A DNA stretch of 64,000 nt from Candidatus Nitrososphaera evergladensis SR1 (GTDB taxonomy: Archaea > Thermoproteota > Nitrososphaeria > Nitrososphaerales > Nitrososphaeraceae), in contig NZ_CP007174.1 in assembly GCF_000730285.1 (NCBI RefSeq), forward strand, positions 1,550,001-1,614,000. The letters run 5' to 3'. The notes beneath the pieces are model-generated. The model did no database searches and had not been told where the DNA came from. It saw only the letters and a program-made list of their open reading frames with translations. Within the stretch, counting starts at the first letter, position 1, and each line of letters begins with the position of its first letter. Both the position numbers and the translations under genes were made by a program. This document shows, one piece after another, positions 1 through 6,825 of the stretch.

Positions 1-359
1 ACAACCTTAAAACAATTCTGCGCAAAGGAAAGGTTTACTTTCATCCCATGCCGGGGGAGCCATTTGGGATATCTGTGGCAGAGGCTATGAGTTGTGGGCT
101 TATCCCCATCGTACCAAGTGTGGGAGGCCACAATGACTTTGTTCCGAAAAGATACAGATATGTATCTTTAGAAGATGCAGTAGGAAAGATTTCTTTCGCC
201 TTGAGTGCTTCCCAAGAAGACCGAACGTCGATTAGCAATTTAGTAACCAGATTTTCTGAAGCAAATTATGTGAAAAGCATACAAAGATTGGTCGCCAATG
301 TATTGCAAGGAATAAGGGCAAGTGACAATGTTGCCTATGCTGAAGACACTATTGCATGA
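1..359 (+). CDS. Glycosyltransferase family 4, C-terminal part (5' end outside window)
   Basis: The reading frame is open from base 3 to a TGA at 357, so only about 118 C-terminal residues are seen. They contain EPFGISVAEAMSCG, the E-x7-E nucleotide-sugar binding motif of GT-B fold family 4 transferases, followed by the usual glycine-rich step (VGGHNDFVP). Members transfer a sugar from an NDP-sugar to a glycan, lipid or protein at the cytoplasmic membrane. The substrate cannot be told from this fragment. A start at the internal ATG (48) would remove the strand before the motif, so the gene must begin upstream. Confidence 0.85.
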   Translation, partial: NLKTILRKGKVYFHPMPGEPFGISVAEAMSCGLIPIVPSVGGHNDFVPKRYRYVSLEDAVGKISFALSASQEDRTSISNLVTRFSEANYVKSIQRLVANVLQGIRASDNVAYAEDTIA

Positions 360-437
360 TTACTCTGTACGATATCCAAAAGTAGAATAGCAAGACAATT
401 TATTTTATACCAAGCAAGTATACATTCGCTCTAGTAA

Positions 438-850
438 CTATCTTCGCATGTGGGTGTCCTCCATATGACCAACCATGGTTTCACTTTTCCCTATCACTGA
501 CCTACAGTATGGGCATACAGATTCCCGCTGTGCTACAGAGCGTGACGATTCCAGCTCTGCCAGATCAATGTTGTGGCTGGGCATGTTACCAATTATGGTC
601 TTGAGAGTCACTATACCGATAACTGAACCATCCGAACTTATCACTGGCAGCCTTCGTATTTGCTTTGATTGCATGAGAGCTATTGCGTTTCTGACAGATG
701 CATCTTCACCTATCGTAACAAGTGGTGAGCTCATTATTTGGCCTATAGTAATCTTGTAAGGGCCGTGTCTTCTGGCAAAGCGACAAAATCTTGTTCTGCT
801 ACGTTTGCCACTCTTTTGACAAGACCGCTGGCTACTGTTTGCTGCGCCAT
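438..850 (-). pseudogene. CBS-domain protein with C-terminal zinc finger, frameshifted and probably internally deleted
   Basis: An ATG at 850 behind a GGTGG ribosome site opens a frame (MAQQTVASGLVKRVAN...LPEDTAL) that hits TAG after about 35 codons. In the next frame, from about 762, it continues as KITIGQIMSSPLVTIGED, a complete CBS motif (RRLPVISSDGSVIGIV), and ends in a C2H2-like finger (CPYCRS...HMEDTH). In related archaeal proteins two CBS repeats follow such an N-terminus. Here most of the first repeat is absent, so a deletion that also shifted the frame is likely (inference). CBS pairs bind adenine nucleotides; this copy is probably non-functional. Confidence 0.65.
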
Positions 851-1178
851 TTTACTCTCCACCTAAGGCGGAAACGGCATCAGCAATAGAGGGTAGACCC
901 AAATTTATTTTTTAAAATATAGTTAGCTTTTAAGACTGAAGATATGACAACATTATGATTATATGTTGCAGGAACAAGTGAATCCATCGCCTGCAACAGT
1001 CCGACGGCTTATCGCGTTTTCATCATTTTTTAATTCCAATAGTAGCATCTTCCTCACCATATCATGCGGTCTAACTTCTGCAGCATGCTTCCCATCGCTG
1101 CCTCAGATCTTTTCTTTTATACATATGTCTGACAGCCAGCTCTGCGTTATGGCCTCTACTACATAATAGAGGTTTACA

Positions 1179-1217
1179 ATTTATTGCTTACTCACCACCC
1201 GTGAGTAAGCAATAAAT
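1179..1217. repeat. Perfect 17-bp hairpin
   Basis: ATTTATTGCTTACTCAC at 1179-1195 is exactly complementary to 1201-1217, with the five-base loop CACCC. A weaker hairpin (CCTCTA/TAGAGG, 1153-1172) lies just before it. It sits between two broken genes and has no T-run directly after it, so a terminator, a mobile-element end or a small structured RNA are all possible. Confidence 0.6.
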
Positions 1218-1240
1218 GAATCGATTTTGATAATAAGGTC

Positions 1241-1386
1241 GTGAGGTCAAATGGAGTGAAAGTTCAGAAGGAAGTGCCACGGCCAAAATTTGAATGCACC
1301 GGGTGCCAAAAGGCTTTTAAGTTTCCTTGACTGTGGAAGAGCACAGGAAGCATGACCATACAGGCGGCAGACCAATAGCTGCCTGA
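1241..1386 (+). pseudogene. Small C2H2 zinc-finger protein with one-base frameshift
   Basis: From GTG 1241 (or GTG 1256) the frame reads KFECTGCQKAFKF and then stops at TGA. One base later it resumes as LTVEEHRKHDHTGG and ends at 1386. Restoring one T in the TTT run gives C-x2-C-x12-H-x4-H, a textbook C2H2 finger of about 45 residues. Either a recent pseudogene or a sequencing error in a homopolymer. Similar intact fingers occur at 4409-4537, so the family is real in this genome. Confidence 0.55.
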
Positions 1387-1402
1387 TTCTTATTTCTCTT
1401 TT

Positions 1403-1419
1403 TACCGATAATATCGGTA
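1403..1419. terminator. Palindrome with adjacent T-run
   Basis: TACCGAT-AAT-ATCGGTA is a perfect inverted repeat preceded by a pyrimidine/T-rich run. It lies between the C2H2 remnant and the convergent gene ending at 1507. It may end transcription of one of them; the structure is seen, the function inferred. Confidence 0.35.
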
Positions 1420-1506
1420 TGCCAATTTCTTTCTATGACAAGGAAAATCATGGATTTATGAATTGGAGAATAGAAATAAAGAAAAAGGTGGAATCGACAG
1501 CCGCTG

Positions 1507-1845
1507 CTATTTAGAAAGCAGCGGATCGCTCCTCATCTTTGGTGCCAAGATTTTGCCTGCGCAGACTGCCGCCATTGTTGCAGAAACAGCGAGTGCGATC
1601 CACAGGAGCAAGCTCATGGGGTCAGCACCGAACAGCAAAGGAACCCCGTTTCCAAACGCTCCTGGCTGAGTAGCAGCGTGCACCTTTTCTTGAGCCAGCC
1701 TCAGCATTTCAGTATATTCCGGAGGCAGGCTCGCGTCCGTGCTAGCTGCAAATGCCATACGCACAGTGGATAGGATGGTCGCCATTCCTGCCGTAGCAGC
1801 AGTGGCTATCTTGGCCAGCACGTCTTTTACTGGTCCACCAATCAT
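1507..1845 (-). CDS. Small membrane protein, function unknown
   Basis: A 112-residue ORF. Residues about 1-35 are Ala-rich and hydrophobic (a possible signal or first helix, ending AFAAS), the middle is polar with EYTEMLRLAQEKVHAATQ, and residues about 77-98 form a clear membrane helix (LLLWIALAVSATMAAVCAG), followed by a short positive tail. No recognised domain. A TA-rich promoter-like stretch lies just upstream. Probably a thaumarchaeal lineage protein. Confidence 0.6.
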   Translation of the reverse strand: MIGGPVKDVLAKIATAATAGMATILSTVRMAFAASTDASLPPEYTEMLRLAQEKVHAATQPGAFGNGVPLLFGADPMSLLLWIALAVSATMAAVCAGKILAPKMRSDPLLSK

Positions 1846-2003
1846 ATGACATCGCCTATATCTTCTAACTAGAAGAAAAATAAATTTTTTGCTTCATCAT
1901 AAATTTCTGTCGTCAGCAGCAACTTTGATCACTCAAAATCCATAAAAAATAAAAAATAAATATTAGTTACTCACATGTTGTGACTTGTTAGAGGTGCTGC
2001 AAA

Positions 2004-2162
2004 ATGGAGACACTTTGCAGAGGTTGCGGATTCGAACTCGAAGTTGTAGAATTATGTGAAGGATGCAGCGAGCCTGTGCGTTGGAGATGCAATGTATGTT
2101 TCAAAGAGAAAGATTCTCCTCATATGCACATGGCACCAGTGCAGTACGCGCTTGCAAGGTAG
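2004..2162 (+). CDS. 52-residue zinc-ribbon protein
   Basis: ATG 2004 is preceded by GAGGTG. The product has four CxxC-type knuckles in sequence (CRGCG, CEGCS, CNVC plus a terminal HMHM), the pattern of a small structural zinc protein. Such mini zinc ribbons are numerous in this genome type and are thought to act in protein or nucleic-acid contacts; no specific role can be assigned. Confidence 0.65.
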   Translation: METLCRGCGFELEVVELCEGCSEPVRWRCNVCFKEKDSPHMHMAPVQYALAR

Positions 2163-2214
2163 GTCACATCCTCACTTTTTATCAAAGAAAATTTTTTTAT
2201 TTTGAATCTCTTTA

Positions 2215-2963
2215 TCATAGAATAAAGGTCGATTGCATATGATGATTAAGACAAGAATATCGTATGCAATCACTGGCTGGCTGGCTGCCTCCAAGCGCGC
2301 CAGTCGCCGTTGCCTTCTTAACCTCTTGTGCTAGCAGTTCCATCTCTGGAACCCTATCCTTCTGTATCCTGCCAAACTCGTGCTCGCTAATGCTCCTGTC
2401 TCCAATCAACCGTAAGTAGATGAAATCAGTGGTAACTATTGGAGGCGCCTTTATGTCGTCGAGCTGGTTCCACACAAGACAGATGCCTTTTCGTTTCAAA
2501 AAGTCGTACAGCTCATCGTTGAACCATGATGGGTGCCTAATTTCTACAGCATATCTGTATTGTTTATTGAGAATATATATTTCCAAAGTTTTGCAAGGCT
2601 CTAAATCCTGTTTTGAAGCCGATGGATGACGGCAGCTGTATCAGGATGCAAAGAAGTTTCTCTCTTAGTAGGGCCACCGCTGAATAGAACGTCTCCAGCT
2701 GTTGATCGCAATTGCTCATCGCCTTTGCATGTGTTATTACCCTATGCATCTTGGCCGTGTACCTAAAGTCGACTGGAGTATTTTTCGCCCATCTCTTTAC
2801 TGCGAGGGGGATTTGGCATGGAGTAAAAGGTGCTGTCGATTTCAACAAAGTCAAAGATGCCTGCATAATGCTGCAGCCATTTTGTCTGTTCCAAGCACCT
2901 TGGATAAAGGGGGCCCTGCCACGCAACATAGCTCCAACCGCTGCAGCCCACATAATATTGCAC
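2215..2963 (-). pseudogene. DUF72 (YecE-like) protein broken by two frameshifts
   Basis: Three consecutive frames together spell a DUF72 protein: YYVGCSGWSYVAWQG and VEIDSTFYSMPNP (start 2963), then VKRWAKNTPVDFRYTAK, then YRYAVEIRHPSWF and TTDFIYLRLIGDRS. The first shift is an extra C in a C5 run (2806-2810), the second an extra G near 2580. The C-terminal NNHYAGF-type motif of the family is not recognisable. DUF72 has a TIM-barrel fold of uncertain enzymology. Two separate shifts plus a damaged end favour genuine decay, though homopolymer errors are possible. Confidence 0.75.
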
Positions 2964-3522
2964 AATCGTCTAAGAGCTTGCCACTTATTTTCCATTACTG
3001 CCAACTACAAAGTTCACGGTTTAGCCTGATGATGTGGAACCAAAGCAACTGGATATAATGCAACTACTTCTTGACTCTTTTCAAAAAGCACCCATTTCTG
3101 TTGCCCCCACTCGAAGTATAAAAATATGCTCACCTTCTATGACTATGTGAAGAAAATAAGAGAAGAGCAAAACAGCAAATCGTCGCAAAACTAGAATTTG
3201 GAGCTACAGAGTATAAGGAGTTGCAATTAGCATTAGTAATGAACTTCTTTGAATTCCGCAGACAAGTGATAAAATACGCACGAATTCCCTTCAAGAGGAT
3301 TTAGAGTGTCACAATGCCCGTTCATCTTGGAACCCTTTTGCCTTTGCATCTGCAGATTCTTTCGCTCCCACAAAATCTGATGTGCACAAGCGTTATTTTT
3401 TTGATACCATCCAATTATCCACAGACCGCACTTGACCAAACGACTTATGATAATAATGTACAACATGTTGTGAAAAAAGGAAGAGTACTTTGGGGCGAGC
3501 ATAGTGGAACTAACGGTTCAAG
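2964..3522. other. Stretch without a convincing gene
   Basis: Only short ORFs in unlikely frames are present. A TATA-like TATAAAAATA near 3118 precedes a possible 15-22 codon charged ORF that I could not support. No tRNA, repeat array or mobile-element feature was recognised. Confidence 0.4.
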
Positions 3523-3702
3523 CTATTCAGAATTCATTTCGCCTTTTGTCGATCCAACTTCGAACTCTTGAAACTCCTTGTCTTCCCTCGACTTTACTTT
3601 AGTGATTGGCCCTTGTGCCTCTTTCGTAGGATCTACTTTGTCCTCGTCGTCCGGCAACTACTGTTTCTTGTCCTTTTCATTGAGGTTTGGGCTTGTCCGC
3701 AT
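3523..3702 (-). pseudogene. Small charged ORF with an in-frame stop
   Basis: From ATG 3702 the frame reads 14 codons, a TAG at 3658-3660, then 44 uninterrupted codons very rich in Asp, Glu and Lys (LPDDEDKVDPTKEA...KSREDKEF) to a TAG at 3523. The composition looks like coding sequence, so this may be a decayed small acidic protein. It could also be chance. Confidence 0.35.
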
Positions 3703-3955
3703 ATTCTAATGTTACATTCAAAGATTGATGAGATTCTCTGGACTAAGAAAGGATGAACCAGGTTAGCCCGTGCGAGCCTCCTACAGGTATGTGAAAAGTA
3801 AAGAATTTTCAATAATAATCAGTACCTAAAGAATCGTGGGTACGCTTATTATCAGGTCATCAAAGGAAAGAATGGTCGGCCATGCTTCATAGAGGTTGTC
3901 GTTATGTGAGCCACAGCAACTTTTGGAACATGGCCAACACAGGCGTCTAATCCTT

Positions 3956-3997
3956 GACCCGCATCTGTATTCGTGGGGAATGATATGGGTGCGGGTC
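3956..3997. repeat. GC-rich inverted repeat
   Basis: GACCCGCA (3956-3963) pairs exactly with TGCGGGTC (3990-3997) across a 26-base loop. It lies in a stretch (3703-4163) that otherwise holds no clear protein gene. Confidence 0.4.
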
Positions 3998-4035
3998 GAG
4001 TTTTTAGTCTATTAAGAAAGCGGTGTTATTTAAGT

Positions 4036-4135
4036 ATGGGCCCGCACAGGGAGACGAGACGTGCAAACCGGCCCGAACGGAGGCGTGGGCGAGCGTGAGG
4101 AATACTACAACAAGCCTAATTCAGTATCTTTTTAT
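4036..4135 (+). ncRNA. Candidate structured non-coding RNA with terminator
   Basis: The stretch is strikingly GC-rich for its surroundings. GGGCC/GGCCC and GCAC/GTGC nest into one stem-loop (about 4038-4077). Downstream ATACT/AGTAT forms a second hairpin followed directly by TTTTT, a plausible terminator. A TATTTAAG box lies just before. A 20-codon Arg-rich ORF (4036-4098) overlaps but looks less convincing than the RNA structure. No known RNA family is recognised. Confidence 0.35.
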
Positions 4136-4163
4136 GTGTCCGCCTTCTAGGTCTTAGTTCCAC

Positions 4164-4379
4164 ATGGCCTTGGTCGAACAACAACGCAATAAGATAAGTT
4201 TGCTCGTATGCAATTCATGCTATTGGATGTCATCACTTTTGGACAGCTCAAAGGAGGTTCCCAACTGTCCTTCGTGCGGAACCACGTTAGAATCGCTGCC
4301 TGTTGAAAATAACGAAAGGTGCACCATAGAGGCAGCAGACACTAAGACAGGTTTGATCGTAGAGTTCCAAAGAGCATAA
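4164..4379 (+). CDS. Small zinc-ribbon protein
   Basis: 71 residues with two metal knuckles, CNSC (about 17-20) and CPSCG (about 35-39), then a short acidic beta-rich tail. The spacing of 14 residues fits a rubredoxin-like zinc ribbon. It begins 29 bases after the terminator-like T-run, so it may share that transcription signal region. Probably a nucleic-acid or protein adaptor; no specific function can be assigned. Confidence 0.65.
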   Translation: MALVEQQRNKISLLVCNSCYWMSSLLDSSKEVPNCPSCGTTLESLPVENNERCTIEAADTKTGLIVEFQRA

Positions 4380-4408
4380 GGCTTGAGCATTGGCCAATAT
4401 TATCATAA

Positions 4409-4537
4409 ATGACTGGCAAGCCTGTGCGATGTGGCGTGTGTGGTAAAGCCATGCCATCCAAGGCTGAGAGAGCCAGACATTTGGATCAAGTGCACAGGAT
4501 TACGATAGACGATGGTCCTAGCGATGCCCTCTCGTAG
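4409..4537 (+). CDS. 42-residue C2H2 zinc-finger protein
   Basis: The product (MTGKPVRCGVCGKAMPSK...) is essentially one finger, C-x2-C-x12-H-x4-H, with a short acidic tail. It lies 29 bases after the preceding zinc-ribbon gene and in the same direction, so the two may be cotranscribed. Single C2H2 proteins of this size are common in archaea and often proposed as DNA-binding regulators. Confidence 0.6.
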   Translation: MTGKPVRCGVCGKAMPSKAERARHLDQVHRITIDDGPSDALS

Positions 4538-4579
4538 GGGAGCGGAGGGCGACAAGCGTCGGCAGTTGGCAGAAAAGAA

Positions 4580-4948
4580 TTATTTTGTTGTTGACTGCGA
4601 TTCGGTGCCTGAGGCAGCAGATATCTTTTCATTGTATTCAGTAGCATAATGTTTCACCAACAGCAACGAGATTGCAATCTCTGCCGCTATGCCACTGATT
4701 ATAATAGCCAACGAAGCGGCATAGTTGTCAATTGAATTAGCGATTCCTCCCGTTAGCCCACCAATGACCAATCCCAGTCCAAAGTTGATTCCTGTTAGAA
4801 GCCAGAACTTTTGGATGCGCCATCCGGCGTAGATTGATAGAAACGGAATGAAAGAGTAGATCATCATCCGTTTAACATTTACTTGCTCCCGTGGAGGATC
4901 AAGAACCATGCTACTTACATTATAGTTGCTTCTTCTATATAAGTTCAC
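4580..4948 (-). CDS. Small multi-pass membrane protein, unknown
   Basis: 122 residues. A polar N-terminus is followed by hydrophobic segments at about 28-45 (MMIYSFIPFLSIYAGW), 50-70 (LLTGINFGLGLVIGGLTGG) and 78-98 (ASLAIIISGIAAEIAISLLLV), and the C-terminus is Ser/Thr-rich and polar. No catalytic motif is seen. Convergent with the C2H2 gene. Confidence 0.65.
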   Translation of the reverse strand: MNLYRRSNYNVSSMVLDPPREQVNVKRMMIYSFIPFLSIYAGWRIQKFWLLTGINFGLGLVIGGLTGGIANSIDNYAASLAIIISGIAAEIAISLLLVKHYATEYNEKISAASGTESQSTTK

Positions 4949-5031
4949 TAGAGGCGAGCGATAGGACGCAGGAGATGGCTCGAATCGGAGAGCCCCTTAG
5001 TACCATCTTGTAATCATAATCCCTCACAGAA

Positions 5032-5126
5032 GGAGGGGTAGTTGAGTCTGGGAAGAACGCTTGTCACATGGGCACATCCAGTGCCACGTGGACATGAGAG
5101 CGTGGGTTCAAATTCCATCCCCTCCG
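5032..5126 (+). tRNA. tRNA-like gene (possibly class II and intron-bearing), anticodon unresolved
   Basis: A 7-bp acceptor stem (GGAGGGG/CCCCTCC), D-arm GTT...AAC with an AGTCTGG-type loop, and a T-arm GTGGG-TTCAAAT-TCCAT are plain, with discriminator G at 5126. The 5' and 3' style resembles class II (Ser/Leu) archaeal tRNAs, and G73 favours Ser. The middle (5061-5101) carries an extra hairpin GGCAC-ATCCA-GTGCC and does not fold as a standard anticodon arm, so an intron or a degenerate gene is likely. A second copy lies at 55080. Confidence 0.5.
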
Positions 5127-5134
5127 CCTAGGAA

Positions 5135-5464
5135 TTAAGAGTGAGCGCCGAGGCTTCTGACGAGAGACCTTATCTCCGGTTCCCGTTTTCCGATTTCTCT
5201 CATTATTGCTTGAAACTCCATATCCATGGGAAACCTACCATGTCTGCAGCGAAAAATCAAGACGTATCCGTGTCTAATGTCATGGATGACATCGTTCTCT
5301 ATGAACCACATTTCAGCAGCTCTACTAGTTGAACCCAAAAATTCTTCATCTACCTTTTGCGCTTCCGGATGCTGCGGTTTTGCCACCTTCAAGTCACGTA
5401 TGGATTTGTCGAGATATTCATTTATGGAAGCTTTCTCGGCATTATCCAACTGGAGGTTACGCAT
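5135..5464 (-). CDS. Conserved-looking hypothetical protein
   Basis: 109 residues, soluble, rich in charged helices (MRNLQLDNAEKASINEYLDK...), ending eight bases from the tRNA-like gene on the opposite strand. A CRHGRFPMDMEF stretch stands out but no family is recognised. A signal antagonist or regulator are equally possible; function unknown. Confidence 0.5.
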   Translation of the reverse strand: MRNLQLDNAEKASINEYLDKSIRDLKVAKPQHPEAQKVDEEFLGSTSRAAEMWFIENDVIHDIRHGYVLIFRCRHGRFPMDMEFQAIMREIGKREPEIRSLVRSLGAHS

Positions 5465-5630
5465 TGTGTATGCAAACGTGTCAAGGTTTAATGGCGTTTC
5501 TCATCCTTCTTCAGGTAGCTGAATACCGGGAGCGATGGACGAGCGGATAGGCAACCCGTTGTACTCGGCTTGTCAAACTGGCGCATTTACTCTATTTCAC
5601 TTCAAAGGATTCAAAAAAAAGAAATTGGGG

Positions 5631-5798
5631 CTATGTCGTCGGTTGTGCTTCGAGCTTTATCTTCGATATCTTCTTCCTGCTGCTCATGCGATGAGTCCGT
5701 ACTTTTCTACCACAGTCTGGACAGCGGATGGTTCCTAATGGTCGTCGTTCTCTACAGGTACTACAAAACGTGCTGGTCTCATAGATGGATTTTCCCAT
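5631..5798 (-). CDS. 55-residue zinc-ribbon protein
   Basis: ATG 5798 opens a frame with CSTC (about 12-15) and CPDCG (about 26-30), then a strongly basic tail (KVRTHRMSSRKKISKIK). The metal knuckles and basic tail point to nucleic-acid binding (inference). It is part of the run of tiny zinc proteins in the first 6 kb. Confidence 0.6.
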   Translation of the reverse strand: MGKSIYETSTFCSTCRERRPLGTIRCPDCGRKVRTHRMSSRKKISKIKLEAQPTT

Positions 5799-6077
5799 TC
5801 TCCCCGATTCTCTCCCAATTCAGGCGAGCTGCTATCATTAATCAGTCCTATAGTGCTGATATTCTAGAACTCTATACCTGATTAAGAACTAGAAGACATT
5901 TAACATATTATTAAACTATGATAAAGCTAGGCCGCCTAATGATTGCTAGGTTGAAATGAGGGAGACAAACGATTTCAACATAGCGGAAATTGTTAGAATT
6001 CTTGTGAAACATTGTATACTAATTAGCTAACTTGACAACTGTCGATGTCTTTTCTTTAAAGAAAATGATTCTTGTTT

Positions 6078-6224
6078 ATGGAGATTTCCAGCCATAGGGA
6101 TTCGCAGAAGAGCAGGCATGAATTGCTGGAAGAGATAGAGAGATTGAAGGAGAAACTGAGAGCAAAGGAAAAGGAGATTGCGGTTCTTAAAAAACGCATT
6201 GCAATCTACAAAAGTTTGAAGTGA
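6078..6224 (+). CDS. 48-residue coiled-coil protein
   Basis: Almost the whole product is one heptad-patterned helix (HELLEEIERLKEKLRAKEKE, then IAVLKKRIAIYKSLK). No other domain. Such free coiled coils may dimerise with a partner; nothing nearby shows which. The neighbouring minus-strand gene at 6298 points towards it. Confidence 0.5.
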   Translation: MEISSHRDSQKSRHELLEEIERLKEKLRAKEKEIAVLKKRIAIYKSLK

Positions 6225-6297
6225 GATGGCCAGAACAGAGGGCGTTTGGGATGGCTCTTGGCAAAAGTGGCACACCTGCCATACCTGCCATGGCAGG

Positions 6298-6456
6298 CTA
6301 GGGCTTCAGCCTGCCTTTATCCCTCAAGAGATCATCTCTGAGGATGGCCAGTGTATGCCTCAAAATAGCTGCCGAATGCGTGTCGGACAGGCCATATTGC
6401 TTCTTTACGTATCTGCAAAGTCGGTAGTCATCATACTTTGTAAGGTCTATAGCCAC
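6298..6456 (-). CDS. 52-residue leaderless protein of the integrated element
   Basis: GTG 6456 lies about 27 bases downstream of a TTAAATAT box, so the transcript is probably leaderless. The product (MAIDLTKYDDYRLCRYVKKQYG...HSAAILRHTLAILRDDLL) is helical and basic, like small DNA-binding proteins of archaeal viruses, but no family is recognised. It shares its promoter sequence almost base for base with the replication operon at 8265, so the two are likely co-regulated. Confidence 0.55.
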   Translation of the reverse strand: MAIDLTKYDDYRLCRYVKKQYGLSDTHSAAILRHTLAILRDDLLRDKGRLKP

Positions 6457-6474
6457 GATTCTTCGTAATAAAAA

Positions 6475-6494
6475 ATGATATTTAAGGCTAGTAC
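6475..6494 (-). promoter_or_regulatory. Element-type promoter, copy 1
   Basis: Read on the minus strand this is GTACTAGCC-TTAAATATCAT: a BRE-like GC step and TATA box about 27 bases before the GTG at 6456. It matches 19 of 20 bases with 8287-8306. Confidence 0.55.
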
Positions 6495-6506
6495 CTGGGG
6501 ATTTAC

Positions 6507-6825
6507 TGTCACCAGTGTACCCACTGGATGCTTAGGATACTAGATCTAACCTATATGCATTATAGAAGTATAATGATAGTATAGAGGGGAGAGGATTGTG
6601 CCAGTGTATCCTAAGCACCCACTGGTGACAGTGGTGACGGCAGACAAGGGAGATTCTATCAATGACTGTTTATTTCGTTAGCTGTACCCAGTGTCACCAG
6701 TGAAGTGGCATAGGGAGTGGTACTATACCGTGTATTGTATAAAAATAAATAATAAATAAAAATTATAATAAATAGGGTAAGTAGCTATCCCTACCTATGC
6801 CATTCCAGTGGTGACACTGGTGACA
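6507..6825. other. Candidate replication origin: paired inverted repeats around AT-rich DNA
   Basis: The core TGTCACCAGTG occurs at 6507-6517 and 6692-6702 and, inverted, at 6620-6630 and 6815-6825, with partial extra copies (CAGTGGTGAC) beside it. The first pair is extended by GCTTAGGATAC (6530-6540 and its inverse near 6605-6615), the second by GTGGCATAGG-like sequence (6705-6714 and its inverse near 6793-6803). The second pair encloses an almost pure A/T tract (about 6735-6775). Iteron-like repeats plus an unwinding tract beside a replication gene are typical of plasmid and virus origins; origin function is inferred. Confidence 0.6.

Noticed and set aside
963-1166. 67-codon plus-strand ORF
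   Set aside because: No recognisable signals; overlaps the beginning of the hairpin region.
3233-3502. 89-codon minus-strand ORF
   Set aside because: Odd composition and frequent rare codons; no start signal. Not supported.
5570-5881. 103-codon plus-strand ORF
   Set aside because: It is opposite to the zinc-ribbon gene 5631-5798, which has conserved Cys knuckles.
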